Assembly: GCA_015680685.1 (NCBI GenBank)
Contig: MNCI01023539.1
Coordinates: 687,438 to 751,437, forward strand
DNA from: Gnetum montanum
Taxonomy: Eukaryota; Streptophyta; Gnetopsida; Gnetales; Gnetaceae
Length of the DNA stretch: 64,000 nt
Reading direction: 5' to 3'
In this document: positions 13,313 through 26,105 of the stretch, one piece after another
How the letters are laid out: every line of letters starts with the position of its first letter
How positions within the stretch are numbered: position 1 is the stretch's first letter
The notes under the pieces: model-generated
Told to the model about the DNA's origin: nothing
Databases searched by the model: none
What the model saw: only the letters and a program-made list of their open reading frames with translations
Program-made: the position numbers and the translations under genes

Positions 13313-15223
13313 TGGAATGAAAACTCATCCACGAGTTCCTTACAAAATATTGGGAAGGTATGGGATTAATGACTGAACGAAAACTAACAGTGACATGGAA
13401 TGACAAACTTAAAGTGCCCGATGAACGGATTGACAAACATATTACAGCATTGGTGTTCATAACCATTATGGTGAACACTATACATTGATGACATCTAGAC
13501 CCTCATTTGATAGCTTGAAGAGAGAGAGAGGAAAGAAAATAAGGCACGTTGCTACCGATGTCAAAAATGTGCACACCGTTGTTCATCCATGGCCACATGA
13601 CTAAGCTTGTTCCTTGCGTAAATTCTCTTACTCTAGTCCATCATGAGTGCTTCCTCCTATCCCAATCCATTATTCATGTGATTGTCATCTGCACACACAA
13701 CACAATCACAAATTAGCAAGGATAGATAAGATATAATACAATTGATACCTTGCCTCGATATGAAGTACATTGGCTAGGTTGTGGGTATGGCAGATACTAG
13801 GTTAGAGGTTTGTAACTGATAACTACCCAAGGTGTAGAGGTGAGATAAGTAATGGAATGGAAAAATTTGTGATAGGCCCCCACACCTAAGAGCAAACCTT
13901 TGGTAGCAATAGGATGAAAAACAAAAGAAGAAGGAAGATAAGAGAAATAACAACGATGAAGCCACAAAAAATGTATTTAAGGGAAAGAAAAAAAATGGAT
14001 GTCATGGATGGGGTGAAATGAGAAATAGTTTATTGTGACATATGTTTAAGGGAAAGAACTTAATAATTGCACCACAAAGGAATGCCAGCGAGTCCTTCCC
14101 AAAGTAGGTTCATGCCCTTTATGCCCTGACAAACCCACAAACCAAAGAGTTTGTAGGCTCTAGGAATGACATATGGAAACAATAGTAAAGAATTCACCCA
14201 TAAGAATTTACCAAAGAATAACAATTAATCGACCAAGATATAGACTAATCATAAAACCAGCAATGAGCTAGAATACAGGAAGCAATACAAAAAGAGAAGA
14301 GAGAATGGAATGGAATCCCGAAATCAAGGTTGTGTAAAGTCCCTTGTGTATTATGTGGTTAAGGTGACTTAATAAAATTTAGTCCAAATCTAGATTAAAA
14401 CTAACCATATCTAGTGACCTCGCATCAACACACTTGACCTACCCATCCTCCTGAAGCAACAAGAATGCTTCCACAGAGCAACCGCCATCCCAAAAAGAGA
14501 AGAATAGAGAAGCAAGAAGTGAGAAAGGGCCTTAGTTAGAGGGAACCTTAGGCATGGGTAACATGTCTTCCAGTGCCATAACCAATGCTTGTAGCCCATG
14601 TTCCTTTATTATGTCTAAGGAGTATGCATTAAATTCCCACTAGTTTTTTTTGAGTGAGAACCACACCATGCAAAGACTTATTTGATTCATTCAACTTCCT
14701 GATATTAGTCGACAGCGGAATGGCAGAAATTCTATGAAAAACATCCAAGTACCCAAGAGAATAGCTAACACAAATGCGTTGAATCCACTTGAAGTCACAC
14801 CTTTTTCAATCCATTTGAATCCTTCCTTGATTTGAAGAATACCAAGCCACAAATTCATTAATAGGTTTGATTAGAAAAAGGAACAATACATTCCCAAAAC
14901 AAAGGGAGACCATAGAGTTGAATGGATGAATGGATGATGTGGACTCATTGCTTGTTTTATCAAAGGAAACCATATCGTGGCATCAACATTAAAAGTTAAA
15001 GGTAAAAACCAAACATTAGCAATCAACACCATCATAGTACAACCCATCATCATGAGCACTTATTATGTGACGAGTGAGAATAAATAAAACAAAATGTAAT
15101 AGAAAAAGAAATAGTAAAAATGTTAATGATGGTATAAAACAAAAATAAGTAAGAATGAAAAATGTGTAAAATAAAAAAAAGGACAAAAGAAACTAAGGGC
15201 TTAGAATAATTAACATTGGTGGC
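13313..15223 (-). other. Element A region between integrase and 3' LTR
   Basis: About 1.9 kb with no long ORF. It holds two blocks also found in B, C and D: about 14521-14600 (a 21-codon mini-ORF from MGYKHWLW to a TAA) and about 14079-14117 (EPTLGRTRWHSF in one frame). Athila elements often carry an env-like ORF here, so this may be its remnant. Env identity cannot be shown from the sequence. Confidence 0.6.
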
Positions 15224-16440
15224 GATCTCCCCCATGACTGAGTTGGAAGGAGGAAATTCAAAATAATGAGTAGGGTTGTCCATCAATAGATGTAGTGTTA
15301 GTACTGGCCGTTTTAGGCTCATGGAAAGGTTTGGTTTGTTGGATGTTGACCAATAATTTCTTATCTGGGCTTCCAAGTTTATAGATCATCATGGCCCTTG
15401 AAGAAAAAGTTTCATGAATGATATAAGGTCCTTCCCATAGCATTTGAAATTTAATTCGTTATGGCACATGTGCAGGATTCCAATAAAGAACCTTATCTCC
15501 TGGTTAGTATTTGACTTTTCTAATTCTTAGGTCATGAGGTTGCTTGTTGAAGGCCTTGTGCAGTTCGTTGGATGATAGGGTGGCTAATCTATTTTCATCT
15601 AGCAAGTTAAGATTCGTTAATAGTTATTTTTATGCTAGACTGAGGTCAAGGTTAAGATCACATGTTGTAGATAGTGTACGGAGCTCAGCTTGGATAGGAA
15701 GTATTGGAAGTTTATTGTACACTAACTTATAGGGAGAATAGCTTATAGGGAGTTTCCCTATGGAGTGGTAGGCCCAAAGAGCATCATTCAATTTGGTGCT
15801 CCAATATTGCCTATATTTGCTAATGGTTTGTGTCAAAATTTTTGTGATTTCCCTATTGGTGACTTTGGCTTGACCATTCGCTTGAGGATGATATGGTGTA
15901 GTCAGTTTATGCTCAACTCCTAAGCATTGCATCAACTTCTAAAAAGTCACACCTGTAAAATGTGTACCATTATCAGAAATAAGTGCACGAGGCATGCCAA
16001 ACCTATTTATGATTTGTTCTTGAAAAAATCATGCAACGGTAGATGATGTACAGTCAATAATAGTAGCTGCTTCTACCCATTTTGTAAAATAATCAACAAC
16101 AACAACAATGTATGCTTTTCCATTAGACATTGGTGTAATAGACCCCATAAAATCAATACCCCATATGTCGAATGATTTTAGGGGTTGAATCCATTGTTGT
16201 GAACCCTCCATTCTAGCAATCATTTCCCCATCACGTTGGCAATGCTCACAAGATTGGACAAAATGATGGATGTCCTAAAATAATGTAGGCCAATAATATC
16301 TTGGAAGAAATATTTTAATGGTTTTTTGTCTCCTAGCATAATGACCCCAACAAGGGCCCTCATGAGCATCTTGAAGAACTCACCATTAATCTACTTTAGG
16401 AACACACCATCGGACCAAGCCATCGGAACATACCTTGTAA
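15224..16440 (-). pseudogene. Element A integrase remnant
   Basis: An HHCC zinc-binding segment lies at the start (HEGPCWGHY, then CEHC near 16245). The core has GIDFMG (first Asp), LISDNGTHF (second Asp) and HPQANGQAKVTN, where the catalytic Glu is Lys. The C-terminal part contains DKVLYWNPAHVP, LWEGPYII and VNIQQTKPFH. In-frame stops interrupt it. It would have integrated element cDNA; this copy is inactive. Confidence 0.9.
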
Positions 16441-16639
16441 AGGTGTTTGTTGATTTCCATGAAATGTTTGACTTGATGGAGAAACTATTGTTTCTTTCTA
16501 ACATCTAGGCCTTGTGGTGTTTCTTGTGTGAGAAGATAAGTAAGAATGCTACTATACCAATTTGTGTCTATGGGTGATTGATTATTTATTACACTTGCAA
16601 AGAGGAGTTCATCAGGGAAGCGATCAAAAGTTGGATATT

Positions 16640-17932
16640 TTTCCTCTCTGTTGTCCCATCACAACTGAGATAAATGATCAACAACAACATTCTTGGTGCC
16701 TTTATGATCTACCATCATGAGATCGAACTCTTGCAAGCTCACAAGCCATTGTATGATGCGAGGGCTCACCATTGGTTTATTTATAAGGAACTGAATCACA
16801 CTATGATCTATGTGCACAAATACCTTATAGCCTAATACATAGTGCCTAAATTTCTCTAGTGCAAACACCACGGCCATTAACTCGTTTTCTGTTGTGGTAT
16901 AGTTGAGTTGTGCACTAGCAATGCTTCGACTTCCACAGTGAATGTAATAGGGACATTTTTGGTCATCTAACTATGTAAGTACAGCTCCTAAAGCAAAATT
17001 GGACATGTTAGTCATTATATGGCATAGTTTGGACCAGTCAGGAGCTTATAGAATGGGTGTTTCTATGAGCTTCTACTTCAAGGTTTGGAAAGCTAACTTA
17101 CATTCCTTGGTCCATTTAAAGGGTACATCCTTTTTCGTTAATTCTACCATTGATTTTTGCAATCTTTAAAAAGTTCTCAATGAAGCATCTATAATAGCCA
17201 ATATGTCCAAGGAATGATCAAACATCTTTTACAATTTTAGGTTGATGAGTGATTCCTTGGATGACTTTAGTTTTTTCAAGATCTACCTCTATCCCTATTT
17301 GTGAAATTTATGCCCTAATATAATGCCCTCTTGGATCATTAAGTAGCTTTTCTACCAATTGAGCCTTAGGTTGATTTCAACACATTGTTTTAGCACTTGC
17401 TCTAATTGGTCCAATGCTTGTTCAAAGTCTGCCCCATAGGTGGAGAAATCATCCATAAAAACCTCCACACCATTCGCTATTTGCTACTGAAATATATTGA
17501 GAACCAAATGTTGAAATGTTGCTAGAGCATTGCATAAGCCAAATGACATCTACCTGTATGCAAATGTCCCCCAAGGGCTCGTAAATGTAATTTTGGCTTG
17601 GTCTTCTGGTGCTATTTGGATTTGATTGTACCCATTGTAACCATCCAGAAAACTATAATAACAATGCCTTGCAATGGTATCTAATAATTGGTCAATGAAT
17701 GACAATGCAAAATGATCTTTAAATGTTGCCATGTTTAATAGCCTAAACTCTATACACACCATCCATTTACCACCTTTTTTAGGCACAATGATTAATGGAC
17801 TAACCCATTCACTGTTAGCAATGGGGTAGATGAACCTGGCCTTTAGAAGTTGTTCAATTTCTTCCTTAACTACTTGCTTAAGCTTTGGGTTAAGTCATCT
17901 TTGTGGTTGTCATCGAGGCTTCATGGAGGGGT
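16640..17932 (-). pseudogene. Element A reverse transcriptase and RNase H remnant
   Basis: The RT begins with NPKLKQVVKEEIEQLLKAR and PIANSEWVSP, continues through MPKKGGKWMVCIEFRLLN and YNQIQIAPEDQAKITF, and keeps the catalytic FMDD at 17459-17448 inside VEVFMDDFSTYG, typical of Athila. RNase H follows with LNYTTTENELMAVVFALEKF, a HIDHSVIQFL segment and NVVVDHLSQL. Stops and frameshifts lie between the domains, especially at 17210-17330. Confidence 0.9.
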
Positions 17933-18383
17933 TAGTGTAAATTCTATGTTGGCATATCTTAGGATCTATTCCGGTTAATTTGGGATATGACTAAGCAAGG
18001 GCTTTTGACCATTTGTTTACCATCTTTAACAGTCTTTCTTTTTGTTGAGGAGTCAGCTTAGCATTAATGATTACCGATTTTTCATTCTTGAGAAATGCAT
18101 ACTCCATACTAGTGGCCAACGATTTTAATTCAAGGGGCTCTTTCTTAAACTTGTCAGGGATTTCCAACTTCCCCCAGTTGATATTTTTGGTGTCAGTACT
18201 TGGAAGTTGATGACGGACTTATTTTAATGCATCTATGTTATCAATATAGGCACAAGTCAAGCTCTCATCTAGTTCTATGCATAAAGTTGAATTGTTCTCT
18301 AGGTCAGCTAGCAGCCATTGAGTGCCTTCCTATCTTGTGGTTGCTGCATACAGGCATCTTTGTATGTTAGATACTTGTGCACA

Positions 18384-18840
18384 CTAGTTGCATGCAGGCA
18401 ATGTTGAGCATTCTACAAACCAGGACTTTTGCACACAGTTGCACCCTGTGTCATTGTATGTGATACATGGAACTTTCTTCTTCTTGATCTTTCCAAATGC
18501 ATTTTCTTTTGATATCTCTAGGGAAAGAGCACATATTCCTAGGTGCACATCAATCGTACTTAGCCATGCTCTTTCCATTATGATTGGGAAGTTCCCCTTG
18601 CAGTTGTTGACTTGGATCACTAGGAAATTAGCTAGATACAACCACCCACAAATAGTGATAACAATGTTCTCCATTAGTCCCAATGGAATAGTGATGGATT
18701 GGTCAGCCAACTATAAATGAATGTTACTCTTCTTTAGCGGAGGTAGGTTCTAGGCTTTATACATTTCTTGGGAGATCAAATTAACACCAGAACTTGAATC
18801 CAAAAGAGCTTTACAAGGCTCGTCTCTAGTTATTTACAAA
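18384..18840 (-). pseudogene. Element A aspartic protease remnant
   Basis: The active-site loop reads ALLDSSSGVNLIS near 18810-18787, where LLDSGSG is expected, so the Gly after DS is Ser. It is followed by ITIPLGLMENIV and the CKGNFPIIMERAWL block found in all three pol-bearing elements. It lies between the proline-rich end of gag and RT, as in a Ty3 gag-pol polyprotein. Confidence 0.8.
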
Positions 18841-19569
18841 TAAATAAGAAGACTTTCAGGATCAGAGAATTTCCTAGGAAGATGACCAACTTTAATCCAA
18901 TCAGTAATGACATGATTTAACATGGCAATGTGCATTGAGTGCGATTTTTGATTTGAAGGAAGCTCTAAGATTCAAATGATGATGAGGTGTTTAGATAATT
19001 AGTTGCTTGGAGTTGTAAGGACTTCGTTGGATTGTTGGTTCTAAAAAAGGTCTCCTCTTTGATCGGTTGTCTGAACCAATAGTAGGTTAAAGATTGACAG
19101 CCCTTGTAGCATTACGTTGCTGCAGTTGGGAAAGAAGCTCGGCCTGCATAGTTGGAGTAGGTGGTAATGGTGCTAAGGGTGGAAGAGATGCAGATAGATG
19201 AAAAGGGTAGTATGTATGTGGAGCATCACCCCTAGAAGAAGAAGTTCTATAGTACTTGAGGGTCTGGTAGTAAGGTTGAAAAGCATCTTGATTAGTAGAG
19301 TCATGGGGAGAGATCAGCTATTGAATGTAATACCTATATGGGTTAGGTTGATGGTAAGGGTACTATTGACATGGTAGTAGCATTGCCCATGATTGTGGGT
19401 GTTTCCACTATTGATACTATTCATTTTCTTGTGGTGGAGCTCCACTTGGATAATATGTCAAGGGTTGGTGGAACTACCTTGGGTTGCCTTGAGGATAAGG
19501 TAACCTTTTGGGTGTTTTTCATCTGTTTAATGGTGGGTTTAGTGCATACACCACAGAATCTTGTAGATG

Positions 19570-21426
19570 TGACACTACTGGGCAACATCCCTTAGGATGG
19601 TCATATTAGCAAATCCCACATCTGCCATCATTTTCTATGTCTGAATCCACAACCTCTTCAATGACAACAACCTTTCCCTTACCTTGTTACGTGCATACTT
19701 AGCTTCTTTCTTTTTCCTTCTCTCTTGGTCACTACTTTGTTCTCTAGACTCCACTATTTTTAGGATAGTTTGAAATTTTTCATCTAGGGAGTTCCACATT
19801 TGATCCACCTTTGTTGATACTTTTGATGCAAATTTTTGAATGGGCAAAGTATTTCTATTCACCATCTCTTTAAGTGGTGATTCTTCTTCATCTTTACAAA
19901 ATTTAATTTCCTTCTTTCGGAGGGAAGGATCTTTGTTGTACTCCTCCACACTTTCTCTTTTCCTCAACTCATCTTCCTCTTTGAAAAATCACTCCAACAA
20001 TCTTTATATTTGATGGGCTCTGAGCTTGGATAGCCTTCCTTGGGCATAAGTCCCAAGGCTTCTTCGTGTTTCATTCCTAAGCCCATCTATGAGATGGTGT
20101 AGTTGTTCCTTTTATGAGTAATCATGGCTAGGGCAATGATGTAATAATGAATAATATCGACCCATGGCAGCATCCAAGGATTTGTGTCCCCCTTGTTTCC
20201 ATCCTTGGATTTCCTTATGTAGGTTGGACACTTGAATAGCTCCAACATGGTACTCCAACGACAAATAGATTATAGTTCTAAGGACCAGTACCAGCTTTCT
20301 GCTTCCTTGATCAGTGTCTATGGAAATAACTTTAGCTTTTGCCACTTGTTTTCTATCTTCTGCAAGGCACATGCATCATGGCATGCTTGTAAATTATTTT
20401 GAGGATCAGCATTGTATCCCCCTTTAATTTGTGGAATGTTATTCATGTCTAGTCTTTTGATCCTACTATCTTTTTGGTGCCTTGTTGGAATCCTAATAGC
20501 CTCTACTATATTTAACATACTTCTAGGGGTGAGTTAGGGTTCATCATGATCATGATACCTATGGTATCTATGATGCCTATGTTGTTCCCTACTCTTCCTT
20601 CTTTCGTGATGTGTTTCTTTGGAATGCCCTTGCCCCCTTTCTCTACTATTTCATCGATGATTTCTATTTTTCCTACCATTGTCCTCATGGTCTCAACCTT
20701 TGCAATTTCATTATGATCTCGAAGGAGAGGAGAAAGAAGATGATGAAGGTGAAGAGGAAGGAGGGCTGGCACCGTGTCGACGCTTGCCACCTTCTTTTCA
20801 GTGGTTGCGGCCTTGGTTGTGGTTACAATCGTGATGTCCATCATTGTCATGTGTTCATGTTTCTTTTTTGGACCCTTTGTGTCCGTTGGTACCAGAACCT
20901 GGGTTATGAATAGTTGAGTAAAAATTCTAATACCTAACTCCTTGACCAAAGTCAAAGACAGGAACATTGTTTTGTGGAAAACCTTCCGAGACAAGTTCAC
21001 CATCGTTGTTTTTACCTAGGACATACGAGACACCATGAGACCACTTCCCCTTCATGGATTCATAATGTCTCTCCAGTTGTAGATCCCTCTAGTGTTGTGC
21101 CTTCATGGGTTGATAATCTCTCGAATCTTGTTCATGCACAATGTACTCTGACTGTAGGTGCTGCATACCAATTTGTGTGAGAGCACGAAGAAGTATGCTC
21201 AGGATTGAGTGATCAGGAGGTAACAATATGTTAACTTCTAAATCATGCCATCGTAGCTATTCATCCTAGTGGAGGATAAAGGTAAAGTTTGGTACATACT
21301 CATCAGGATGAGCGTATACCATGCAAAACTGTTGGGGCACTAACGGATCATCTTGTGCATCTTGCCTCTGATTGTTCATGGTATCAGACCTAGTTAGTGA
21401 AGCACTCTCATAAGAAGAAGGAGACA
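19570..21426 (-). pseudogene. Element A gag remnant with long N-terminal extension
   Basis: The start MSPSSYESAS lies 137 bp after the 5' LTR, the same spacing as in C and D. A roughly 300-residue N-terminal part (YVPNFTFIL region, then a basic, His- and Ser-rich stretch) precedes the gag core: RLDMNNIPQIKGGY, WQKLKLFP, IQGWKQGGHKSLDAAMGRYY. A coiled-coil-like charged region follows, then a zinc knuckle C-x2-C-x3-H-x4-C near 19615-19580, whose linker now has a stop. Gag would form the particle and bind RNA. Confidence 0.85.
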
Positions 21427-21544
21427 TGATTGATTACTTAGTGTGCGGTATTCTTTTTTGGTGATTGTAGGATAGTTAACCTTAAGGGTTTGTTCCAATG
21501 ATGAAAGGATTTCCTAAGTTCTAATCAATGCACAAACAACAAAA

Positions 21545-21562
21545 TCCTCAGCAACAGTGCCA
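21545..21562 (-). other. Element A primer-binding site (tRNA-Asp)
   Basis: TGGCACTGTTGCTGAGGA on the minus strand, one base from the 5' LTR, matches 14 of 18 bases of the tRNA-Asp(GUC) complement TGGCGCCGTTGCCGGGGA. The mismatches are all transitions (C to T or G to A). Confidence 0.8.
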
Positions 21563-21563
21563 A

Positions 21564-22410
21564 TGATGAGCAGCAAGGTACCCCTACACCCAACCATACG
21601 AATACAAGCATTCATGTGCAATCTAGTTGAACTCTGAGGATTAAGTGCTTATGCACCTACATAAAACAAGGATGAGTTATTGAGTCATTACTTCCCAAGC
21701 TTACTTGTAAGGCACAATTGTATGGTTAAGTAAACTCAAGGTATATGATTTTTTTATGTTTTGTTTATATTTTCTATCTTAGTCTCCTAGTGTGTGAATG
21801 AAAAGATTTAGTTAACTAATGGATTCTAGTAACTCTAATGTTGATCAAATCCTAACACCAACATCCGTTTCCACTCTCTAGACACATCCTAAACCAATGT
21901 AACACTACTGGGATTACCAAACACTAGTTGTTACTTAGTTACCACGTGTTCCACATATGCTTGAAGTGGTCATGCCAAATGTGCTAATTCGTTGATAATT
22001 AATAATTATAAATAAATAACATTGATTAACTAATGAGAGCATCAAATAATGGTAAATAACATTAAATGAAATAGTTAAGCTATTCTGAATGTTGCAAGGT
22101 TTGTCACAAAGTTCGTTTGTATTTCCATACACAAGGTGTGCTTAGGTACACGATGCTTGAATAAAGATCCATTTACTCTATGACTCCTACTGCGGGCACT
22201 TAGAAATAATTCTAACTCTGGAAGAAAAAAACTACAAGAGTTTAGCTAAAGGACTAAAAAATTACTCTCCAAAACCAAGTGCCCCTGTCCCTTATTTATA
22301 GACAACAAGATAGGTTTTGACATCGCGTGTTCGATGTCGCTTGGCCGATCCAATATCGCATATCCGATATTGAGGGTTTGATATCGGGTTGCTTATTTGA
22401 TGACTCATCA
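21564..22410 (-). repeat. Element A 5' LTR
   Basis: 847 bp. The palindrome-rich U3 lies at about 22320-22395, with a TATAAATA box on the minus strand near 22302. The PBS adjoins it, identifying this as the 5' copy and the natural promoter of the element. Confidence 0.93.
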
Positions 22411-22415
22411 CCTTG

Positions 22416-23101
22416 GATGTATGAGATCTCTACAAGATTTCCAACATGTTTTTCTATAACATCCAAGACTTAAGAAAGACATATTTGGCCTATGGGAGAT
22501 GTATCTTATTAGAGTAAGATGTTTCCTTCTAGGAAAAGTCATCTTCCCAAAGATATCTCCTATCAAGCAAAGATGTCTCTTGAAAGAACAAGATGTCTTC
22601 TTCTAGGGAAAGATATATTCTATTAGGCAAAGATGACTCTTGATAGAACAAGATGTCTCCACATTTGAAAAAACATCCCATCCTCTTAATAAGACATCTC
22701 ATATGCATGTTACCTCTCAATAAAGACATCTCTCTAACCTCTAAGATGTCTCTCCAAGTTCAAAAAACCTACAATTGATTGCTTGTAGGGAGGAAAGTAG
22801 GGCTCAGAAGAGGTTCCTATACCTATAACTCTCATTCTTAATTATTAATAATAGAATTATTCTTAGTGATCTATTGTAATCTTTATGTTCCTTCCCTAAG
22901 TAAATAGTCATGACTAAATTCTTTGAAATATTGGTTTACTACTAAGTTATACTTTTAGAATAGTTGAACCCCATATTACCTAACCTTACATAGGGCCCAT
23001 ACATCAATAAATTTAATGGATTTAACCTACCCATTAGATATGTGAAATTTCACTAAAGTTGATTTGTCATTAGTAATCAAGTTGAAGTCACTTAGAAATC
23101 C
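22416..23101. repeat. Intervening DNA with degenerate 'AAGATGTCT' repeats
   Basis: This 686-bp stretch separates elements A and B. At about 22505-22665 a roughly 60-bp unit recurs imperfectly (GCAAAGATG-CTCTTGA-AGAACAAGATGTCT), and further AAGATGTCT or AGACATCTC motifs run to about 22755. No gene seen. It may be the LTR of an unclassified element. Confidence 0.55.
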
Positions 23102-23106
23102 TCATG

Positions 23107-23960
23107 TGATGAATGGTGGTTACTCCTATGCTCAACCATACGATTCACAAGCATTGATCTAGTTAAATTCCATGGATGGAACTATTTGTGGCATCTAGAT
23201 CGTTAAGCATTGATCATAGGACACTATCTTCCCACTTGGACTAGTGGTAGCTTTTTCACATATGGTTTAGTCTAAAGTGAGGCATATGATAATTGGTGTT
23301 GTTGTGGACTTATGCTACTCCTAATGATTATAGAGAAATCAATTATTTAATCTAATTAAAGATGGAAAATAAAGTATAAACTAGCCTATGGGTGATGAGT
23401 GTCCATTCCCAACTTGTTGTACATGTCTTGAACTCACATATCAACTACTAGGATTACCAAGCATTATGCTACTAGGCGAACTAAGTAATACCACTATTGG
23501 GATTACCAAGTGAATATGTGTTTATGCTCGAAACTGGTTGTTCTCATTCTACCAAATCATTAATATGCATGGAAATGTAAATATTAACTAAATACATGGA
23601 GCATAAATTAAATTTAAAGTAAATTTAATCTAAGTCAAAGTGTTGCAATGAATAAGAATAAATCTTGATCTTATTGTCATTCATGGAATGTGTTTAGGTA
23701 CATTGCCACTCGAATAAGATGCCTTACAACTGACTCAGATCCACACTATAGGCACTCGTTGACTATTCTCTAAGACTATGGAATAAAACTACAAGATTTT
23801 GGCTACTATTAACAAAAGAATTAAACTATCATGGATTGTGTGCCTAAGTGCTATATTTATAGGCAAGCACACATCCCGCAATATTGGATATTCGATAACA
23901 CAACTTGTGCTTTGATATCAAGCATCTGATATTGCATCTTATGAAAAATATGATTCATCA
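23107..23960 (-). repeat. Element B 3' LTR
   Basis: 854 bp, preceded in element sense by the PPT CATGGGGATA (23970-23961). The U3 palindrome remnants lie at about 23880-23940, and a TATAAATA box on the minus strand at about 23860. Confidence 0.92.
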
Positions 23961-23972
23961 TATCCCCATGAC

Positions 23973-26105
23973 TAAATGAAAATTCATCCTTGAGTGAACA
24001 AAAGAAGGAAGAATTTCTTTACAAAATATTGGGAAGGTATGAGATTATTGACTGACTCTAACTACTAACTAACTGTTAGTGCTGCATTACAAAATTTTAT
24101 TCGAGTGGATGTAGACAAAATGAAAAAGTGACAAAAAGATTGGATAGACATTGAAGATTACAAAACTTGCAAAGGTCTTCAAAAAGCCACTAAAGATTAT
24201 TCTTCTTGTTGCCACTAGCGGTGGTAGAGTTCCAACCTTGATTGTTATGTCGATGCTTCTCTGGTTATGCAGAACATTCTTGAAGGGTGGACTAAAATTT
24301 CTTTTGATCGTCCCATGGATCGAGCAATCATGTGATGTTTGAGCCATTATATTGTATGTGCTACTATTTATCCATGGACATATCCTTCATTTTCCCTCTC
24401 TTAGCTTTCTTTTCATGCTCAAAAAAAGACTTTCTTTCTTAGGAATTTCTTTTAACATCACCTATAGTCACCAAGGGATCAATATTATTTTTAATAAATT
24501 TTCCTTAATAATTAACCCTTTTTGGATCCCATAGTTTGCATTTAAGCACAAGGTGATTGCGGCATACTATGCCCAAGTTTATAAGATAACTAAAATCATC
24601 AAGCTATTCACCTTATTTTGATCAACTACTATTAGTTACCACAATGTTCGAAACTAGGATGTTGAAAAAATTTCAAAATTTCAAAGCAGGCATTCCTAGC
24701 CTCCATGACTAATAAGTGTAACTCTGAAAGTGCATAAGTTTTTGAACAATTAAAGCCAAAGGTCCAATGCAGAAGATGGCCAATAAAATTTTTGAAAGTT
24801 GAAGGATATTGAGATAGAGAAGTAGAAAAGATTAATTGAAATTGATGAGAATTAGTCCCAAAATCATGCATAAATTCAAAGAAACCATCACTAATGTTCT
24901 AGATGATTTGAAGGTTAGTTTAAAGCCATGATCAACAAAAGTTATGCAAGTGGGTCCTTCCCAAAGTAGGTTCTTGCCATAATGCCCTTGCATAACCACT
25001 TCTAGAGATGTCCATGGGCACTAGAGAAGTTAAATGTAGATCATGTCTTTGTTCCAAGCAACACACAACTATTGTGATTGGGATGTTGCACTATACTACA
25101 CAAAACCAAAAGGCTCATAATTATATGTAGTAGTGAGGTGAATAATGGGATGAGAATGGATTGCAGAAAGAGGGATGGAAGGTGCTTTCCATGTTCATAA
25201 TAGGTTCTTATGTTAAGTGTGATTAAAATGATTTTCATACCTATATGTCCAAGTTTCAAAACAAGTTCATACCATTAACGATGACCTCGCATTAATGTGT
25301 TCCTTCCTGTTGACCATCATGAGTCCACAAGCACCACGCAGAACAATCATTACTCCAAAAAGAAAAGAAAAGAGAAGAAGAAAGGAAGGACCTTAGTTAG
25401 AGGGGAGCCTTCAAGTACGGGTAACATATCTTTCCAGCCCCATAACCAGTGCTTGTAGCCCATTATTATGTCTTAGGGGTGTTCTTTAAATTCCCATTAT
25501 TGTTTTTTTTTTTTTGAATTTTTAGATGGGAACCATACCATGCAAAGACATAGCTTCATTTTATTGGATGATAGAGGAGTGATGATACATTCCATGAGGT
25601 GTCATAAAGCACATGAAGGAAGTTAAGAAGAGAACCCAACAAGTCCCCTTGAGGGCATACTCTTTGCCATTCCCACTTGGTCATTTCCTCTTTCTTCAAG
25701 GTAGACTGATCATTGATTGATTTTAGTTTCATGAAAGAAGAACCAAATTGCTTTCATGATAAAATACCTTTTTATTTAGAGAACTAGAGAGATGGATGAG
25801 GTGGTCTCATTACTTTACACAATTATGTATACAATCATCTTGATAGCATAACACAAAAACCCAACACAGAGTGTTGACTTTTGCATCATGACTTGGCAAT
25901 ATTATTAACAAAAACATAAAAGAAATTCATACAACATAAAGAAAATGACTTAAGAAAAGAGAAAATTATAAAGAAAAAAGAAAAATAACAAGAAATGGAA
26001 AACATATTAAGAATTTAGAAAATATGGAAAGAAATAGAAAAATGATAAAAAACTGTAAAACAAAAAAGGTGAAAAATACTTATTAGTTCTTGATTTAGGA
26101 TGGGG
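23973..26105 (-). other. Element B 3' segment after gag
   Basis: About 2.1 kb of T-rich (element sense) non-coding DNA. It includes the same two blocks as A, C and D: 25387-25464 (GGGCTACAAGCACTGGTTAT ... CCTCTAACTAAGG) and 24941-24978 (EPTLGRTHLHNF in one frame). No long ORF. Confidence 0.6.

Larger units (their letters stand above)
12454..22410 (-). mobile_element. Element A: full-length Athila-like Ty3/gypsy retrotransposon
   Basis: A 9,957-bp element bounded by LTRs of 848 and 847 bp, both starting TGATGAG and ending CTCATCA. The 5-bp duplication CCTTG (12449-12453 and 22411-22415) proves a single insertion. Element order on the minus strand is 5' LTR, tRNA-Asp PBS, gag, protease, RT, RNase H, integrase, a 1.9-kb 3' segment, PPT and 3' LTR. 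Over the first 165 bp the two LTRs differ at about 19 sites, mostly transitions, so the copy is old. Coding regions carry many stops, so it cannot act on its own. Confidence 0.95.

Noticed and set aside
20512-21003. 163-codon ORF in element A and its counterpart at 39785-40288 in C
   Set aside because: Both are alternative-frame readings of the Ser/Arg-rich gag segment, whose coding frame is shown by comparison among A, C, D and E.
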